DNA of 64,000 bases, taken from the NCBI GenBank assembly GCA_014058105.1, contig JACGCM010001655.1, positions 1,488,001-1,552,000 on the forward strand, written 5' to 3'. Position 1 is the stretch's first letter; every line of letters starts with the position of its first letter. A model generated the notes under the pieces. It made no database searches, was not told the origin of the DNA, and saw nothing but the letters and a program-made list of their open reading frames with translations. Shown here piece after piece: positions 53,996 to 64,000 of this stretch. The position numbers and the translations under genes are program-made. This DNA is from Kingdonia uniflora (lineage: Eukaryota > Streptophyta > Magnoliopsida > Ranunculales > Circaeasteraceae).

Positions 53996-55753
53996 GACTC
54001 TGGAAAGAGGGCGGGTAGCTTTTCCTGTTAAGTGAGTTTGTAACATTCTTCGACACGCTTGCGTTTGCTCTTTGAATGGCCACTGCCGATATTATTTACT
54101 TCAATGAAATGAACTTTGTAGATGTGCACTTCAGATGGGCTGGCAGCAGGGGCGGGTTAAGATTTGAGGTACGACCCGCCGAGGTAGCTAGGGAGGTCAG
54201 CAACGTACTGATGTAGATTACCCGCCTTGAGAATTATCTCGAGAGAACGCTCTAAGGTAAAGCATTTGTTGGTATGGTGACAGTTACACTTGTGGTTAGC
54301 GCAATAGGGTTCACCTGTTTTGACCTCGATGGGGAAATGGATGCGCCATATGGGGTCTGCCTGGATCTATGGTAGAAGAGTGTTGATAGGGGCTGTAAGT
54401 TTGGGGAGGATTAACTTTGGTCATTTTTTTTTAGTTTTGGCAGTGTTGTCAATGTGGGGACGTTTATGGCTTACAGTCTCCTGTGAGATAGGAACGATCA
54501 GGGGTGTAGGAGTAGAAGGTGGGCCTTGTCGAGGTTTATTTGGATTGGTGGTCGAAGGCTGCCCCTATTTATTTCATTTGCGGAGGTGCTCAAGGTCGAT
54601 ATACCCATTGACTTTTGAGACCATCTCCTCGAGGGTCAGCGGTTTGTGGAGGACCTGGTACTCTTTGACACGGCTGTTATCCTGCAAAACATTTGCATAT
54701 GTGAGAACAACATTCGCGCAGTCGAGGTTTTCGACTTTGCGCAACTCGTCGAGGAACCTCTTGGTTAAGGCCTCAAGGGTTTCACTGGGTGATTTTTTGA
54801 AATTGAAGAGGGTATCAACTCGGACTTTACGGTCGGGCAATGAAGAGGCAAGATAATTGCTCGAATCTTTGAATCGAGCTACTAGGTAGGCTATGATACC
54901 AGCGAAGCGGACTATCTGTGAGGCTGGTAGGGAAAAGTCGAGGCATCAGGTACTCAACCGTAGAGTAAAGGCTTAGAGCATTTTAGATTTCGAGAATGTG
55001 AGATTGAGGATCGCTGTTGTGATATTTACTAATTTTAGGAGCTTAAAAATTTAGAGGCACTTTGATAGCGAGGAGTTTGGGACAAAATAGATTGTTTTAC
55101 CGACTCCATGAGTTTGGTGTTGGATTCGCACTGATGCGGATGGTAGGGTAGATTTTGTAGTCGAAGTCCTGCTGTGCACGATAGGCAGGATGAGGGGGTG
55201 ATTGATGGGTTTGAGGGTGATGAGGCCGAGTGTTCAGCGTGTGATCGGCACTGTGCTCCCCGAGGTGTTCTCGAGTAGGGTGACATTTGTGGTGTCTGTT
55301 GGAGCAGATGGTGAAATTAGAGGAGTCCTCCATGATATGGATGCCAAGATGGATGGAGCCAGTATGGGGAACAGTAAGTGGAGCATCCTCGGCGCCAAGA
55401 TGAATCGGGGGTACCTCCAGATGTGGTAGGGGCCCCAGTCAAGCGTGGGCAGACACGTGCGACGGGCCGGGGGCTCGAGATGGTAAAGGGGCGTCTAAAG
55501 GCTGTAGTCGCTGCAACTCACGACTTGTGTTGTGCAAATCGTCGATGGTGCAGTATTTTCTGTCGACGTCATCCAAATGGCATTGCCGTTTGGCTTCAAA
55601 CTCTTGCCGGTGTTCTTCCCGCTCTTCATACAATTGCACTCGGTGCCGCTCCTCAGCCTGAGCGAATTGCTGAGTAAGAAGGGCTAACTGAGCAACGACT
55701 CCGTCGTCGAAGTTACCAATATGGGTAGAAGTAGAGCGTAGGGTGGGGGCCAT
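53996..55753 (-). pseudogene. gag: Tat-D gag
   Basis: ATG 55753 starts MAPTLRSTSTHIGNFDDGVV, with QLALLTQQFAQAEERHRVQL, open for 104 codons. The Gag core at about 54840-54574 is open (VRVDTLFNFKKSPSETLEAL, TKRFLDELRKVENLDCANVV). The CHHC finger lies near 54320-54270 (YCANHKCNCHHTNKC). Several stops lie between. The order and spacing match Tat-F gag. Confidence 0.75.
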
Positions 55754-55820
55754 TAGAAGTGGTTTGAAGGAATTGGAAAAGGAAAGTACAAGTTAGGGGA
55801 AGACTGGTAGGGTGGGAAAG

Positions 55821-55836
55821 CCCAAACAGCGCCAAA
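55821..55836 (-). other. Tat-D primer binding site
   Basis: TTTGGCGCTGTTTGGG on the minus strand directly after the 5' LTR. Confidence 0.6.
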
Positions 55837-56555
55837 TGTAGGGGCCTAACTTTACAAGGAGGGGAAGTTGGCTCTTACACCACGAAATTTATCTTCTTTC
55901 AAAGGGTTCAAGTATATAATCAATAACACAAATAATCCACTGACAATATACTTGCATGGAGGCCTAAAATGGGACACTCCATGACCTCTGATGGGGATTT
56001 TAAAGAGAATTGATATAACTGTCAAGTAGTTGATGTTTCGAGTATAGGGTAATTTACAGCAAGGGTTTTGGGGAGAAATTTCATAACTTCTCCTTGGTTC
56101 CCCCTCTCTCTTATTTATAGAACATAGGGAGAGCTGAGTCACCAAAGAAAATCAAATTATAGGTATATCCTCTGGATATTAGGCGGGTATCCCGAAGATG
56201 GTGCTGATGCCGTAAATGTCAGGTCTGGCACTATGCTCTGATACTGTAGTTGTTATTGGTTATGTTACTATAGTCGTCAAAACTAACAATGGCACCGTTC
56301 TTGTCTGGTGAGCTGGCTTATGTAGCACGTCTGCCTTTAACCATGTACGACTATAGTTGAAGAATTTCTGATGTTGATGTGGGGTTCGTGTGTTGACGGA
56401 TCTACCTTTGTCTTCGAGGCTTGTTCATAGTCAAAGTTTGTGTAGTCACGAAAGGCTTGTTTACGGATTGATTGGGCTTCGAGGTATTCATGTAGGCTTC
56501 GATATAGCCTTTGAGTGTTTGAATGGAGCTAGAAGACTGCGAGTAGGCTATTATA
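55837..56555 (-). repeat. Tat-D 5' LTR
   Basis: TGTAGGGGCCTAAC... to GGCTATTATA on the plus strand, 719 bp, pairing with 17243-17979. TATA box CTATAAATAAG (minus) is near 56110-56120. Confidence 0.9.
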
Positions 56556-56560
56556 TACCT
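56556..56560. repeat. Target-site duplication of Tat-D, right copy
   Basis: TACCT, identical to 17238-17242. Confidence 0.85.
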
Positions 56561-57395
56561 TGTAGTTACTGACACTTTCATTAGTTCAATCCTTTCTCGA
56601 CTCGAATCCAACATTGAGAAACCTGTGTAGTTTATTAGCTAAACTCTGACACCTGCAGAGACTCGATACACAAAGATCGAGCGATTGCTTCTCACCCTCG
56701 TTTACACTACTCGAAAGCTTAAACCATACTTTCAAGCTCATCCTATACATGATATTACCAGGTTACTCCCTTCGAGAGATACTCAGCAAGAAGGAAAAAT
56801 TCAAATGGGTACAACAGTGGTCTGGCTATCTTGGTGAACACGACATCTCATTTGAGAAACAGATATCTCAAAAAGGCCAATTAGTTACGGATTTCCTTGC
56901 TGACTTCCCAGTTAAAGACATCGACTGGGAAGAACATATAGATGATCTGCCAGAAGACCAACCTGAACAGAATGATCCTTGGAACCCTAACACAGGTTGG
57001 CGTCTCTTTACAGATGAATCTGTCGGACCTAACAGTTTAGGGATTGGCGCTATTCTGGTCACCCGCACCAATGACAGAATTGAAAAGTCTGTCAAGTTAA
57101 ACTTTGAATGCTCTAACAACGAGACTGAGTATGAAGCCTTAATACATGGCCTTGATCTCACACTTGAACTTTTTGTTCTTAAACTTGCAGTATTCACAAA
57201 TTCTCAACTTGTTCAAAGGCAGCACTCAGGTGAAAATTAGGCCACCGGTTGTATGGATGAGTATGTTGTTCTCATCCGCCAGCGCATGGATTGTTTTCTA
57301 AAGAAATCTTCTATTACTCATTACCCTCGAGGCGAAAAGGACATGCCGATGCCCTCGCCTACATAGCAGCCATGTTAGGCCAGCCCAAATCTTGA
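56561..57395 (+). pseudogene. Tat-C double RNase H region, 3' part
   Basis: It resumes the frame broken at 17242: VVTDTFISSILS-like, LTPAETRYTKIERLLLTLVY, KLKPYFQAHPIHDI. The open frame 56749-57240 carries REILSKKEKFKWVQQWSGYL, the acidic linker and the second RNase H (WRLFTDESVGPNSLGIGAIL, NNETEYEALIHGLDLTLELF, VFTNSQLVQRQ). The third catalytic Asp is Asn here. The end (GRGEKDMPMPSPT, frameshifted HADALAYIAAMLG) follows a stop at 57238. Confidence 0.8.
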
Positions 57396-58618
57396 ACATT
57401 CAATATCGAAGTACTCGAATGCCCAAGTTTCGACCAGATGGAAGTCAATGCCATCAATACTGGGGGCGAGAGTTTTGATCCAGATGAATGGCGAACACCA
57501 TTTCTTGCCTACTTCAACAGTTTTATCCTCCCAGATGGTCCCAAAACCAAACGGTCGTTATTGGAAAATTATTGTAAATACACCATCCTCAAAGGCAAGT
57601 TACATCACAAATCCCCAAATGGGATTCACCTCCGATGCATCTCTCAAAATGAAGCCACTACCATTCTTATCAAACTCCACGAAGGTTCCTACGGTGTTCA
57701 CACTGCCAGTCGATCTATGGCCTTTCGAGCCGTATCCCAAGGTTTATTCTAGACTAATATAAAGAAACTAGCTGAAGAATACGCCAAACAATGTGACAAA
57801 TGCCAATGTGACGCCCATGACATCCATAGCTCTTCACAAGACTTCCATTACAACCAAGTCCTTTGGCCATTCAAGCGATGGGTCATCAATCTCGTGTGTC
57901 CTTTTCCCAAAGTATCAAGAAGTCGAGAAAATATCCTCATGGCAACAGATTACTTTACTAAATGTGCTGAAGCTGTACCTTTGTGTCAAGCCAGAAAAGA
58001 TGAAGTCATCAAGTTTTTATGGGAGAATATCATTGCATGCTTTGGCTGCCTTCACATGATACGAAGTGATAATGGTCTACAATTTGTTGGGAGCAAAGTC
58101 CTCAATTTCCTCAATAAGTACAACATCATCCTCTCCCCCTTACCGCAAAAGGCGACAGGCTGCATACCTTTCCTCCTACCCTATGGTACCAAAGCAGTGC
58201 TCCCTACTTAATTTGAAGTGCCGAAAAGCGACCCCAACCTCCCTGATGAAGATAACGAGTTCCAACTTAGATACAATATGTTATGGATTGATGAAACCAG
58301 AGACCGAACCATAGCAAACCTCGGCCGTTACCATCTCTCTATCCAGAAGTCATACAACAAAAGAGTTCGACTACGTAGTTTTAATATTGGAGATTTGGTA
58401 GTTCGGCGAGTCACACGCTCTTCGAAGCCTCGAAATGTTGGCAAGCTAGCCGAATCCAGGGAAGGACCTTATGTCATGTATGACAAACTGACAAATGTTC
58501 TTATTATCTAATGACAGAAGCAGAGGAGCCTCTACCTAATCCCTGGAACACCATGAAGTTAGTCTCATATAATAGGCCGCGGCCATCACCTTTTTCAATT
58601 GATGTAAATACAGTATAA
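57396..58618 (+). pseudogene. Tat-C integrase
   Basis: The linker and HHCC part are open at 57438-57752 (VNAINTGGESFDPDEWRTPF, YGVHTASRSMAFRAVSQGLF). The core has the first two Asp residues (MATDYFTKCAEAVPLC, MIRSDNGLQFVGSKVLNFL). At about 58140 roughly 150 bp present in Tat-F are deleted, taking the YYPQGNGQVEAIN segment with the catalytic Glu. The C-terminal part (RSFNIGDLVVRRVTRSSKPR, EEPLPNPWNTMKL) runs to TAA 58616. Inactive. Confidence 0.8.
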
Positions 58619-58620
58619 TC

Positions 58621-58626
58621 AATAAA
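58621..58626 (+). terminator. Tat-C AATAAA after pol
   Basis: AATAAA lies two bases after the pol stop, as in Tat-D, E and F. Confidence 0.4.
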
Positions 58627-58639
58627 CATATTTTTTATC

Positions 58640-58804
58640 TTTCAGTAAATTTCTTTGTCTAGCCTAAGTATCACGTCAACCCTTCGACCAGACTGATACT
58701 TGGGGGCGGCCTCAAAGTTTTTCAAGTCTCCAATTCAAGCAAACTCGAGGGGTATGAATGTTTGACAGACCGGTCCATCGGGAATGTATTGGGGGCGAAC
58801 ACAT
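58640..58804 (+). repeat. Tat-C 3' repeat unit, cut by Tat-G
   Basis: One unit (CAGACTGATACTTGGGGG, TCAAGTCTCCAATTCAAGC, GAATGTATTGGGGGCGAACA) matches the repeats of Tat-E and stops at the start of Tat-G. Confidence 0.75.
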
Positions 58805-59239
58805 TGTAGTAGTGTGTTTTTCGAAAGGAGAATCTTCCCCAATACTTATTCGCAAAGAGAATACAATAAGACTAGATAAACAAGATTTTATGTGGAAAAC
58901 TCAGTAAAAGCTGAGAAAAACCACGACCTCGAAGAGGATTTTGATATAAAATTCAGTAAGATGCTAGTTATTACACATTTTAGAGTGATGTTGGGTTTTA
59001 AAAGTAAGAATAGTAAAAGATTGCGGTCTTATAGAATCTATTCTCTGTCTATATTTATAGTCATACAGGCAGTTTTACATAAAGAAAGAAATAATCTCCT
59101 ATTCTAGGGGAGTGGGCAAACTTTGCAGATCTCTAATAGTTCTTTCTTGATCGAAGGCCATCATTGGAGAAGTTTCCATAAGTCTTCGACTACGCTTTGC
59201 TGGCTGGCTCTTGTCAAATCTGGGGAATATGCTACTACA
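58805..59239 (-). repeat. Tat-G 3' LTR
   Basis: TGTAGTAGTGTG... to ATGCTACTACA, 435 bp, with an 8-bp perfect terminal inverted repeat TGTAGTAG/CTACTACA. TATA box TATAAATA (minus) is at 59052-59059. The next bases ATCACCCCATTCTC give a short GAATGGGGTGAT purine tract on the minus strand. Confidence 0.75.
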
Positions 59240-61080
59240 ATCACCCCATTCTCGACAGAAGTACTTGTGGTTGTGTTGAGAAGAAGTTGGAAGCTGAAGA
59301 GATTGCCGAATGAGAAGATAAGTCATATGTGCTATTTTCGAGGTCAAAGGAATTGTATTTGGTCAAATCATTCCCTAGGTGCAATTAATGTAGTACAGTG
59401 AATCTAGAGGAGTTAAATTGGCTTTAAATAGGGGGTTATTAAGGGTGGAATGGTGGTGTTTTTAGAAAGATATCCCCCAAAGTGTGGTCTAATGCGTTGT
59501 CTGAGGCAAAAGATGGTGAGCAGTCTGAGGAAAAAATCTGGCACAAACTGATCGTTAATAATTCTTTATGTGATCGTGTTACGGCGTTGGGGTGGGAGAG
59601 AGGTCAAGAAAGAGAAGATGCGTATCTGTTGTAAACAATTGTGTCATCATGCGGTGTTGAAGGTAATTGAGTACATCAGTTTGGGATAGAAAGGGTAACT
59701 GTTTGTGCTGATGAGGAAGATTTGAAGCTCAGATGGGCGTCCAAGGATCTTGTCGAACGTAGGAGATTTCCTACAATTTTTTGTTGCCTTCATCTAGGGT
59801 AGTAACCTTTAGAAGTTCAGTAACTTAAGATTCATTGAGGTTCTTAGCACTAGAAGGAGGCTTTAATGTCCGATTCTGGTGAAATGAAAACACAAAGTAA
59901 TCAGTCCTATTAGTCGAATGCAAAAATAGTGCAGTTTGATGAAATATAATCGAAGGATGTAGTCACGGATATTATATTTAGCAAAATTAAAGGAGGAAGT
60001 TGTCGAATATGAAATGTAACTTATTCATAATAATAAATAAAGTTAATATCTTCAATATTCTATTCATGTGTATTTTGTTTATCAATTGTAGTTTAAAATA
60101 ATCAAAGGTGAAATGTCGAACGTGAATGCACATAAAATGTTGATGGGTTGTCATAACATCTTGAATGTATTTGATTGAGTGGGTCCCAGCAGGATTTTGA
60201 GGCTGATTGATTTGAGTCTGAAATTGTAGAGTTCCAAGGTAGGGTAAATACAGGTGAGTTGGACCATGACTTGAGGGATATAAATAAGTCTTGTTGCTGC
60301 AGATATGAGGCATTCATGCAAGATGGTGAAGATGAGAGCAGGCTTGGGATTGTGTGTTCAGACGTATTCAGGCGATGTACTGGGTTCTGTACACTTAATA
60401 TTTTGGATCTCGGAACTGTGATATGCATATGGAAGATTCGGAGGAGCCTGATTACGAAGGGATGAGAGTGGTAGAAGCGAAGGAGGCTGAGGAGGACTTT
60501 GAGTTTTGTGTCAAATTACAGTTTTAGCATCTTCTAGAGCGATGTGGTGGTACGTAAACTCGAGCAAAGTTGTTGGTGAAGAGGGAAGATGAAGCTGTAG
60601 CGAGGGGTTTATGATGTTATAATGTTCATAGGAGTAGGTCTTTGTTAAAGTTAATAAAATATAATAAAAAAGTTGTATAGGATGTGTTGTCGAGTGAAGT
60701 AAGGTTTTGTTTATTTATCGAATGGATAATGTACTTGTTTTGTAAATAATTATAAGTAGCAGATTGGATAAAGTAATTTTGATCGAATGTGACTATCGAT
60801 TGAACAGATATGTGAGGAACGCTTGTTTGCGTGATATGTAAAAGATGGCCATGAAATGGCAAGTAATGATAATGAGTACCAGATATATATCCTTAGATAG
60901 GTATCTAGATTTAGATTTGAGAAGAACAAGAGCTCTCTTAGAGGTTGCTCGATAAGTAAAGAGCGCGAAGTAGAATATCCTGTAATTAGATATTGTTCGG
61001 GTAAAATGTGAATAATAGGCTTTAGGTATACTTGTTCAGTAGTGACAAAAAAAATCAAGATAGTAAATAATTTTTTTATC
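59240..61080 (+). other. Tat-G antisense region, no recognised gene
   Basis: By position this should hold AS genes on the plus strand. TATA-like boxes occur near 59427 (CTTTAAATAGGGGG) and 60277 (GGATATAAATAAG). After the second, a short acidic frame near 60422-60528 (MHMEDSEEPDYEGMRVVEAK) is seen. None matches AS1 or AS2 of the other elements closely enough to name. The gene may be too decayed. Confidence 0.35.
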
Positions 61081-61620
61081 TGATGCGTACTTATTAAGTA
61101 TGGGTCGAGATTAAATCAAATAGTAAGGATATTGTTTGTCTGATAGATACTTAACAAGTATAGATCGAGATCAAATCAAAAAGTAAGGATGTTGTTTGTC
61201 TGATGTATACTTGACAAGTATAAATCAAGATCAAATTAAATAGAAAAGATATTGGTTGTCTGATGTATACTTGACAAGTATAGATCAAGATCAAATCAAA
61301 TAGTAAAGATATTGTTTGTCTGATATTTCCTTGACAAGTATAGATCGAGATCAAATCAAATAGCAAAGATATTGTTTGTCTGATGTATACTTGACAAGTA
61401 TAGATCGAGATCAAATCAAATACTAAAGATATTGTTTGTCTGATGTATACTTGACAAGTATAAATTGAGATCAAATCAAATGGTTAAGATATTGTTTATC
61501 TGATGTATACTTGACAAGTATAGATCGAGATCAAATCAAATAGTAAAGATATTCTTTGTCTGATGTATACTTGACAAGTATAGATTGAGATCAAATCAAA
61601 TAGTAAGGATCAAATTGATA
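61081..61620 (-). repeat. Tat-G 60-bp tandem array, nine copies
   Basis: Nine consecutive units of exactly 60 bp. Each contains ATACTTGACAAGTAT, a 15-base palindrome with a one-base centre, followed by AGATCGAGATCAAATCAAAT. Copies differ by a few substitutions and no indels. It lies between pol and the antisense region, the place of the 196-bp repeats in the other elements. Confidence 0.95.
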
Positions 61621-61639
61621 ACATAAGATGTTTATTTGA

Positions 61640-62700
61640 ATCGATCAAAGCGGTTACAATGTCTCATCTGTAAAATAGTTTTAGTTGAGCCGTATTCTAT
61701 GGATATTCAAGCTATATCTCATCTTCAGTCATCAACCAATAAGTCCCACTATCTGTTTTGTTGCTGACAATGTATGGCCCTTCCCAGTTTTTTAATAATT
61801 TTATGGAATTTTTAAGCCGAGTACTATCTTGGATCCATCATAAGACAAGGTCTGCAATGCCAAATTTTCATTTCCAAACTTTGTTGTTGTATACTTTTCT
61901 CAAGGTATCATGGTATCATCCCTAATTTGCAATGGCATTGATTCTGATTTTCTCTGTCCAATTGAGATTGCAAAGGAGACCGAGTTCATTCTCTTCCTTT
62001 AGAATTTTTCGTCGAATACTGGGTAGATCGAGGTCCGAAGGTATTACTGCTTTAGTGTCAAAAGACATCATGAATGGAGTACAGCCTGTTGAGACTCAAA
62101 GTATGGTGCGGTAGGCCCTGAGAACACTAAACAATTCATCCACCCATCGCCCTTTGTTGTCGTCGAGATGCTTGCGCAATCCTAATTTGATGCTTTTGTT
62201 TATAGCTTCGGCTTGTCCATTGCCTTGAGGATAATATAGTGTGAATGTTGTGAGATGGATTTTGTATTTATGGAGGAAAGCAAGTACTTTGGCGCTAAAA
62301 AATTATTTGCCATTATCAGAGCCTATCATATGCAGATAACCAAACCATGTGATGATGTGCTCCCAAAGGAATTTGATGATTTTGTTTATATCAGTATGGT
62401 AGAGAGGAAGTGCTTCAACCCATTTTATGAAGTAATCAGTGGCAACTAGGATGAACTTTTAGTTTCCTGATGCTGGATGGAAAGGTCCAATAATGTCGAT
62501 TCCGCATCGTTAGAATGGTAAGAGAACATTGCTGATATGCAAGTATAAGGCTGGGATTTTGATGTCTTGGGCATGGATTTGGCATTTGTAGCATTTTCGA
62601 ATGAAGTCATCGTAGTCCTGTCTCATCTTAGGCCAATATAACCCTTTTGTAAAAGCGCGTTGGCCTAACTATCTTCCTGAAGCATGTGTTCCACAGATAC
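61640..62700 (-). pseudogene. Tat-G integrase
   Basis: On the minus strand: HHCC part (CGTHASGR-like, WPKMRQDYDDFIRKCYKCQI), core with ILVATDYFIKWVEALPLYH, YLHMIGSDNGK, LYYPQGNGQAEAINKSIKLG, so all three acidic residues are present. The C-terminal part (LKNSIKLLKNWEGPYIVSNK, TYWLMTEDEI) ends near 61690. Several stops and frame changes are present. It is related to the other integrases here but clearly diverged. Confidence 0.7.
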
Positions 62701-64000
62701 CTTTATGAAATTCTCAGATTTTGATTTGAGCTTGTTTCTAAGAAATGCATTCGATAAGTGGCCCCCCTCCTGTGATTCAATATAAGATGTTACCTTGGAC
62801 AGTGAATCTGGGGCACTTGGCCCGAAGTGATCAAGCTTCTTTTTTGTTACTGGGGGGGATATTGGAGTTGAGGTATGCATAAAATGGTCTTCTTCAGTCT
62901 TCAAGATCGTCATCTTCAGCAATGGTGACCTGGAGTGTTGAAAGTATATCAAGGCTAGAATACTCGATGATTTTGATTTCTAAAAATCTTTTTTCACTGT
63001 CTCCCAGTATTGCAGCGATCTAAGCTAACACATCGGCATGTCAATTTTCCTGTCGGGGTAAGTAAGAAATTGCTACATGTTTGAATCTCTGCATCTTTTC
63101 TTCGACCAGAGCTGCATAATCAATTATTTTCCCGTTGTTTTAAAAGTTTTATTGTAATGATTTTCCAAGAGAAAAAAGAGTAGACGTAGACTGCTAATTC
63201 TTCTGCTCCAAGAGTAAGAGCGTGATTGAGACCGTGTAAAATTCCTTCATATTCAGTCTTATTGCTAGTGGCATAGATATTTAGTTCGATAGATTTTTTG
63301 ATTTGATGATTAGAAGGCGTGATGAGGACGATGCCAATCCCTGATCCTTGTGGTCTTACTTACCCGTCTGTAAAAAGTCGTCAACCAGAGCTTTGAACCA
63401 TGCGTCTAGTTCTGCTATTGAGTCATCTGCGAAGATTTCTTCAAGTTCTTCCCAATCGAGGTCTTCGACGGGAAAGTCAGCCAAAAAATTGGCCAATGCT
63501 TGTCCCTTGACTGATATTTAGGGTTCGAAGGAAATGTCATATTCTCCAAGGAAAAGAGTCTATTGCTGGATTCTTTGAGAGTTTTCTTTTTTGGAGAGTG
63601 CTAGTTTGAGGGGGTACTTGGTGATGACTTTGATGGGATGGGCTTGAAAGTAGGGATGAAGTTTTTAAGAACTGTAGACCAGAGCGAGTAGCAGTTTTTC
63701 TGTTGTCATGTACCTTTTTTCAGTAGCATAAGTGTTTTACTGATAAAATAGATTAGTTTTTCTACTCTGCCATCTTCTCGAATAAGGACGGAACTGATTA
63801 AATCTTCGGTTGTGAATAAGTACATTATAAAAGATTCTACATCAATTGGAGTACTCATTATAGGAGAATGCCCCAAGTATCGCTTAAGATCTTAGAAAAC
63901 CATCTCACAGTCAGAAGTCCAAATGACTTCCTTTTGCTGTTTGTTTGAAAGAGGAGTAGGGTTGCCACGATGAAGCAGGTAAAGAAGTTTGCATCGATTA
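62701..64000 (-). pseudogene. Tat-G double RNase H region
   Basis: The second RNase H lies at about 63400-63000 (GSGIGIVLITPSNHQIKKSI, NKTEYEGILHGLNHALTLGA, KMQRFKHVAISYLPRQEN). The Ty3 RNase H is nearer the window end (SPIMSTPIDVE, ISSVLIREDGRVEKLIYFIS, a YFQAHPIKVITKYPLKLAL-like stretch near 63610-63660). An open 95-codon frame at 62952-62665 (LDHFGPSAPDSLSKVTSYIE) is the integrase linker region. Heavily broken. It continues beyond the window. Confidence 0.65.

Larger units (their letters stand above)
17243..56555 (-). mobile_element. Tat-D, nested Tat-type Ty3 element, itself split twice
   Basis: A minus-strand element of 39.3 kb including its own insertions (Tat-E, solo LTR, Tat-F). Its own parts, read along the plus strand, are: 3' LTR 17243-17979, AS1a, AS1b and the AS2 promoter to 20287, AS2 33494-36081, repeats, integrase, RNase H and part of RT to 39710, and RT start, protease, gag and 5' LTR from 53080. 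The perfect 5-bp TSD TACCT supports one insertion event. By eye, about one base in ten differs between the two LTRs over the first 200 bp, so it is old. Confidence 0.85.
12947..58804 (+). mobile_element. Tat-C, outer host Tat-type Ty3 element
   Basis: The 5' LTR, primer site, gag, protease and RT lie at 12947-17242. RNase H, integrase and the first 3' repeat resume at 56561-58804, with frame and sequence continuing exactly across the 39.3-kb Tat-D insertion. The 3' end (antisense genes and 3' LTR) is cut off by Tat-G at 58805. It is the oldest layer of this nest. Stops, frameshifts and an integrase deletion make it dead. Confidence 0.85.
58805..64000 (-). mobile_element. Tat-G, 3' part of a second Tat-like family
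   Basis: A minus-strand element with a short 3' LTR (58805-59239), an antisense region, a 60-bp repeat array, then integrase and double RNase H reading leftward from the window end. The plan is the Tat plan, including the second RNase H, but the LTR, repeats and antisense region are unlike those of B to F. The 5' half lies beyond 64000. Pol has many stops. Confidence 0.75.

Noticed and set aside
54320..54856. Plus-strand open frame of 178 codons
   Set aside because: It is the complement of the Gag core of Tat-D, which is conserved on the minus strand in all copies.
61151..61474. Open frame of 108 codons with a 20-residue repeat as a real gene
   Set aside because: It comes from the 60-bp array having a length divisible by three. 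There is no start context, and the frame is limited to the repeats.
61081..61620. CRISPR-like array
   Set aside because: Regular 60-bp units are contiguous, with no unique spacers between identical repeats, and the setting is a plant retroelement.

Overview
The window is plant nuclear DNA made almost entirely of nested LTR retrotransposons. I see no host gene, rRNA or tRNA. The evidence is LTR pairs with plant-type TATA boxes, tRNA-complementary primer sites, Ty3-type gag and pol domains, 5-bp target-site duplications (TSDs) and spliceosomal intron borders. The species cannot be named from this sequence.

Layout. 1-6589: LARD-A, a non-autonomous element with large LTRs, a tRNA-Asp primer site and no pol. 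It sits in the 3' tandem repeats of Tat-B (6590-12048), whose 3' part and 3' LTR remain. 12049-12946 is unassigned. Tat-C (12947-58804, plus strand) is the outer host element. Its RNase H region is split at 17242/56561 by Tat-D (17243-56555, minus strand, TSD TACCT). Tat-D is split twice. Tat-E (20288-32740, plus strand) and a solo LTR (32750-33493) lie just after the TATA box of one of Tat-D's antisense genes. Tat-F (39711-53079, minus strand, TSD CTTAC) lies in Tat-D's RT. Tat-C's 3' repeats are cut by Tat-G (58805 to the window end, minus strand), which has a different LTR and a 60-bp repeat array.

The Tat-type elements share one plan: 5' LTR, primer site, gag with a CHHC finger, protease, RT, Ty3 RNase H, a second RNase H, integrase, an AATAAA just after the pol stop, a block of ~196-217-bp tandem repeats, then genes on the opposite strand, a polypurine tract and the 3' LTR. 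The second RNase H and the extra 3' genes fit the Tat lineage of Ty3 elements. All copies are damaged. RT is YIDD in C, YIND in E, YIGS in F and deleted in D. Integrase lacks its glutamate region in C and its first Asp in E.

The most interesting part is the antisense cassette, present in B, D, E and F. AS1a and AS1b are short related genes coding for an unrecognised ~110-residue protein. AS2 is a longer gene with at least three introns and a domain resembling the 'putative gypsy type transposon' family (Transposase_28). Each gene has its own TATA box in a similar position in different copies. AS2 also has a conserved ~100-bp promoter and a conserved ~200-bp block about 240 bp upstream. The cassette runs convergently with gag-pol, and the tandem repeats lie between the two units.
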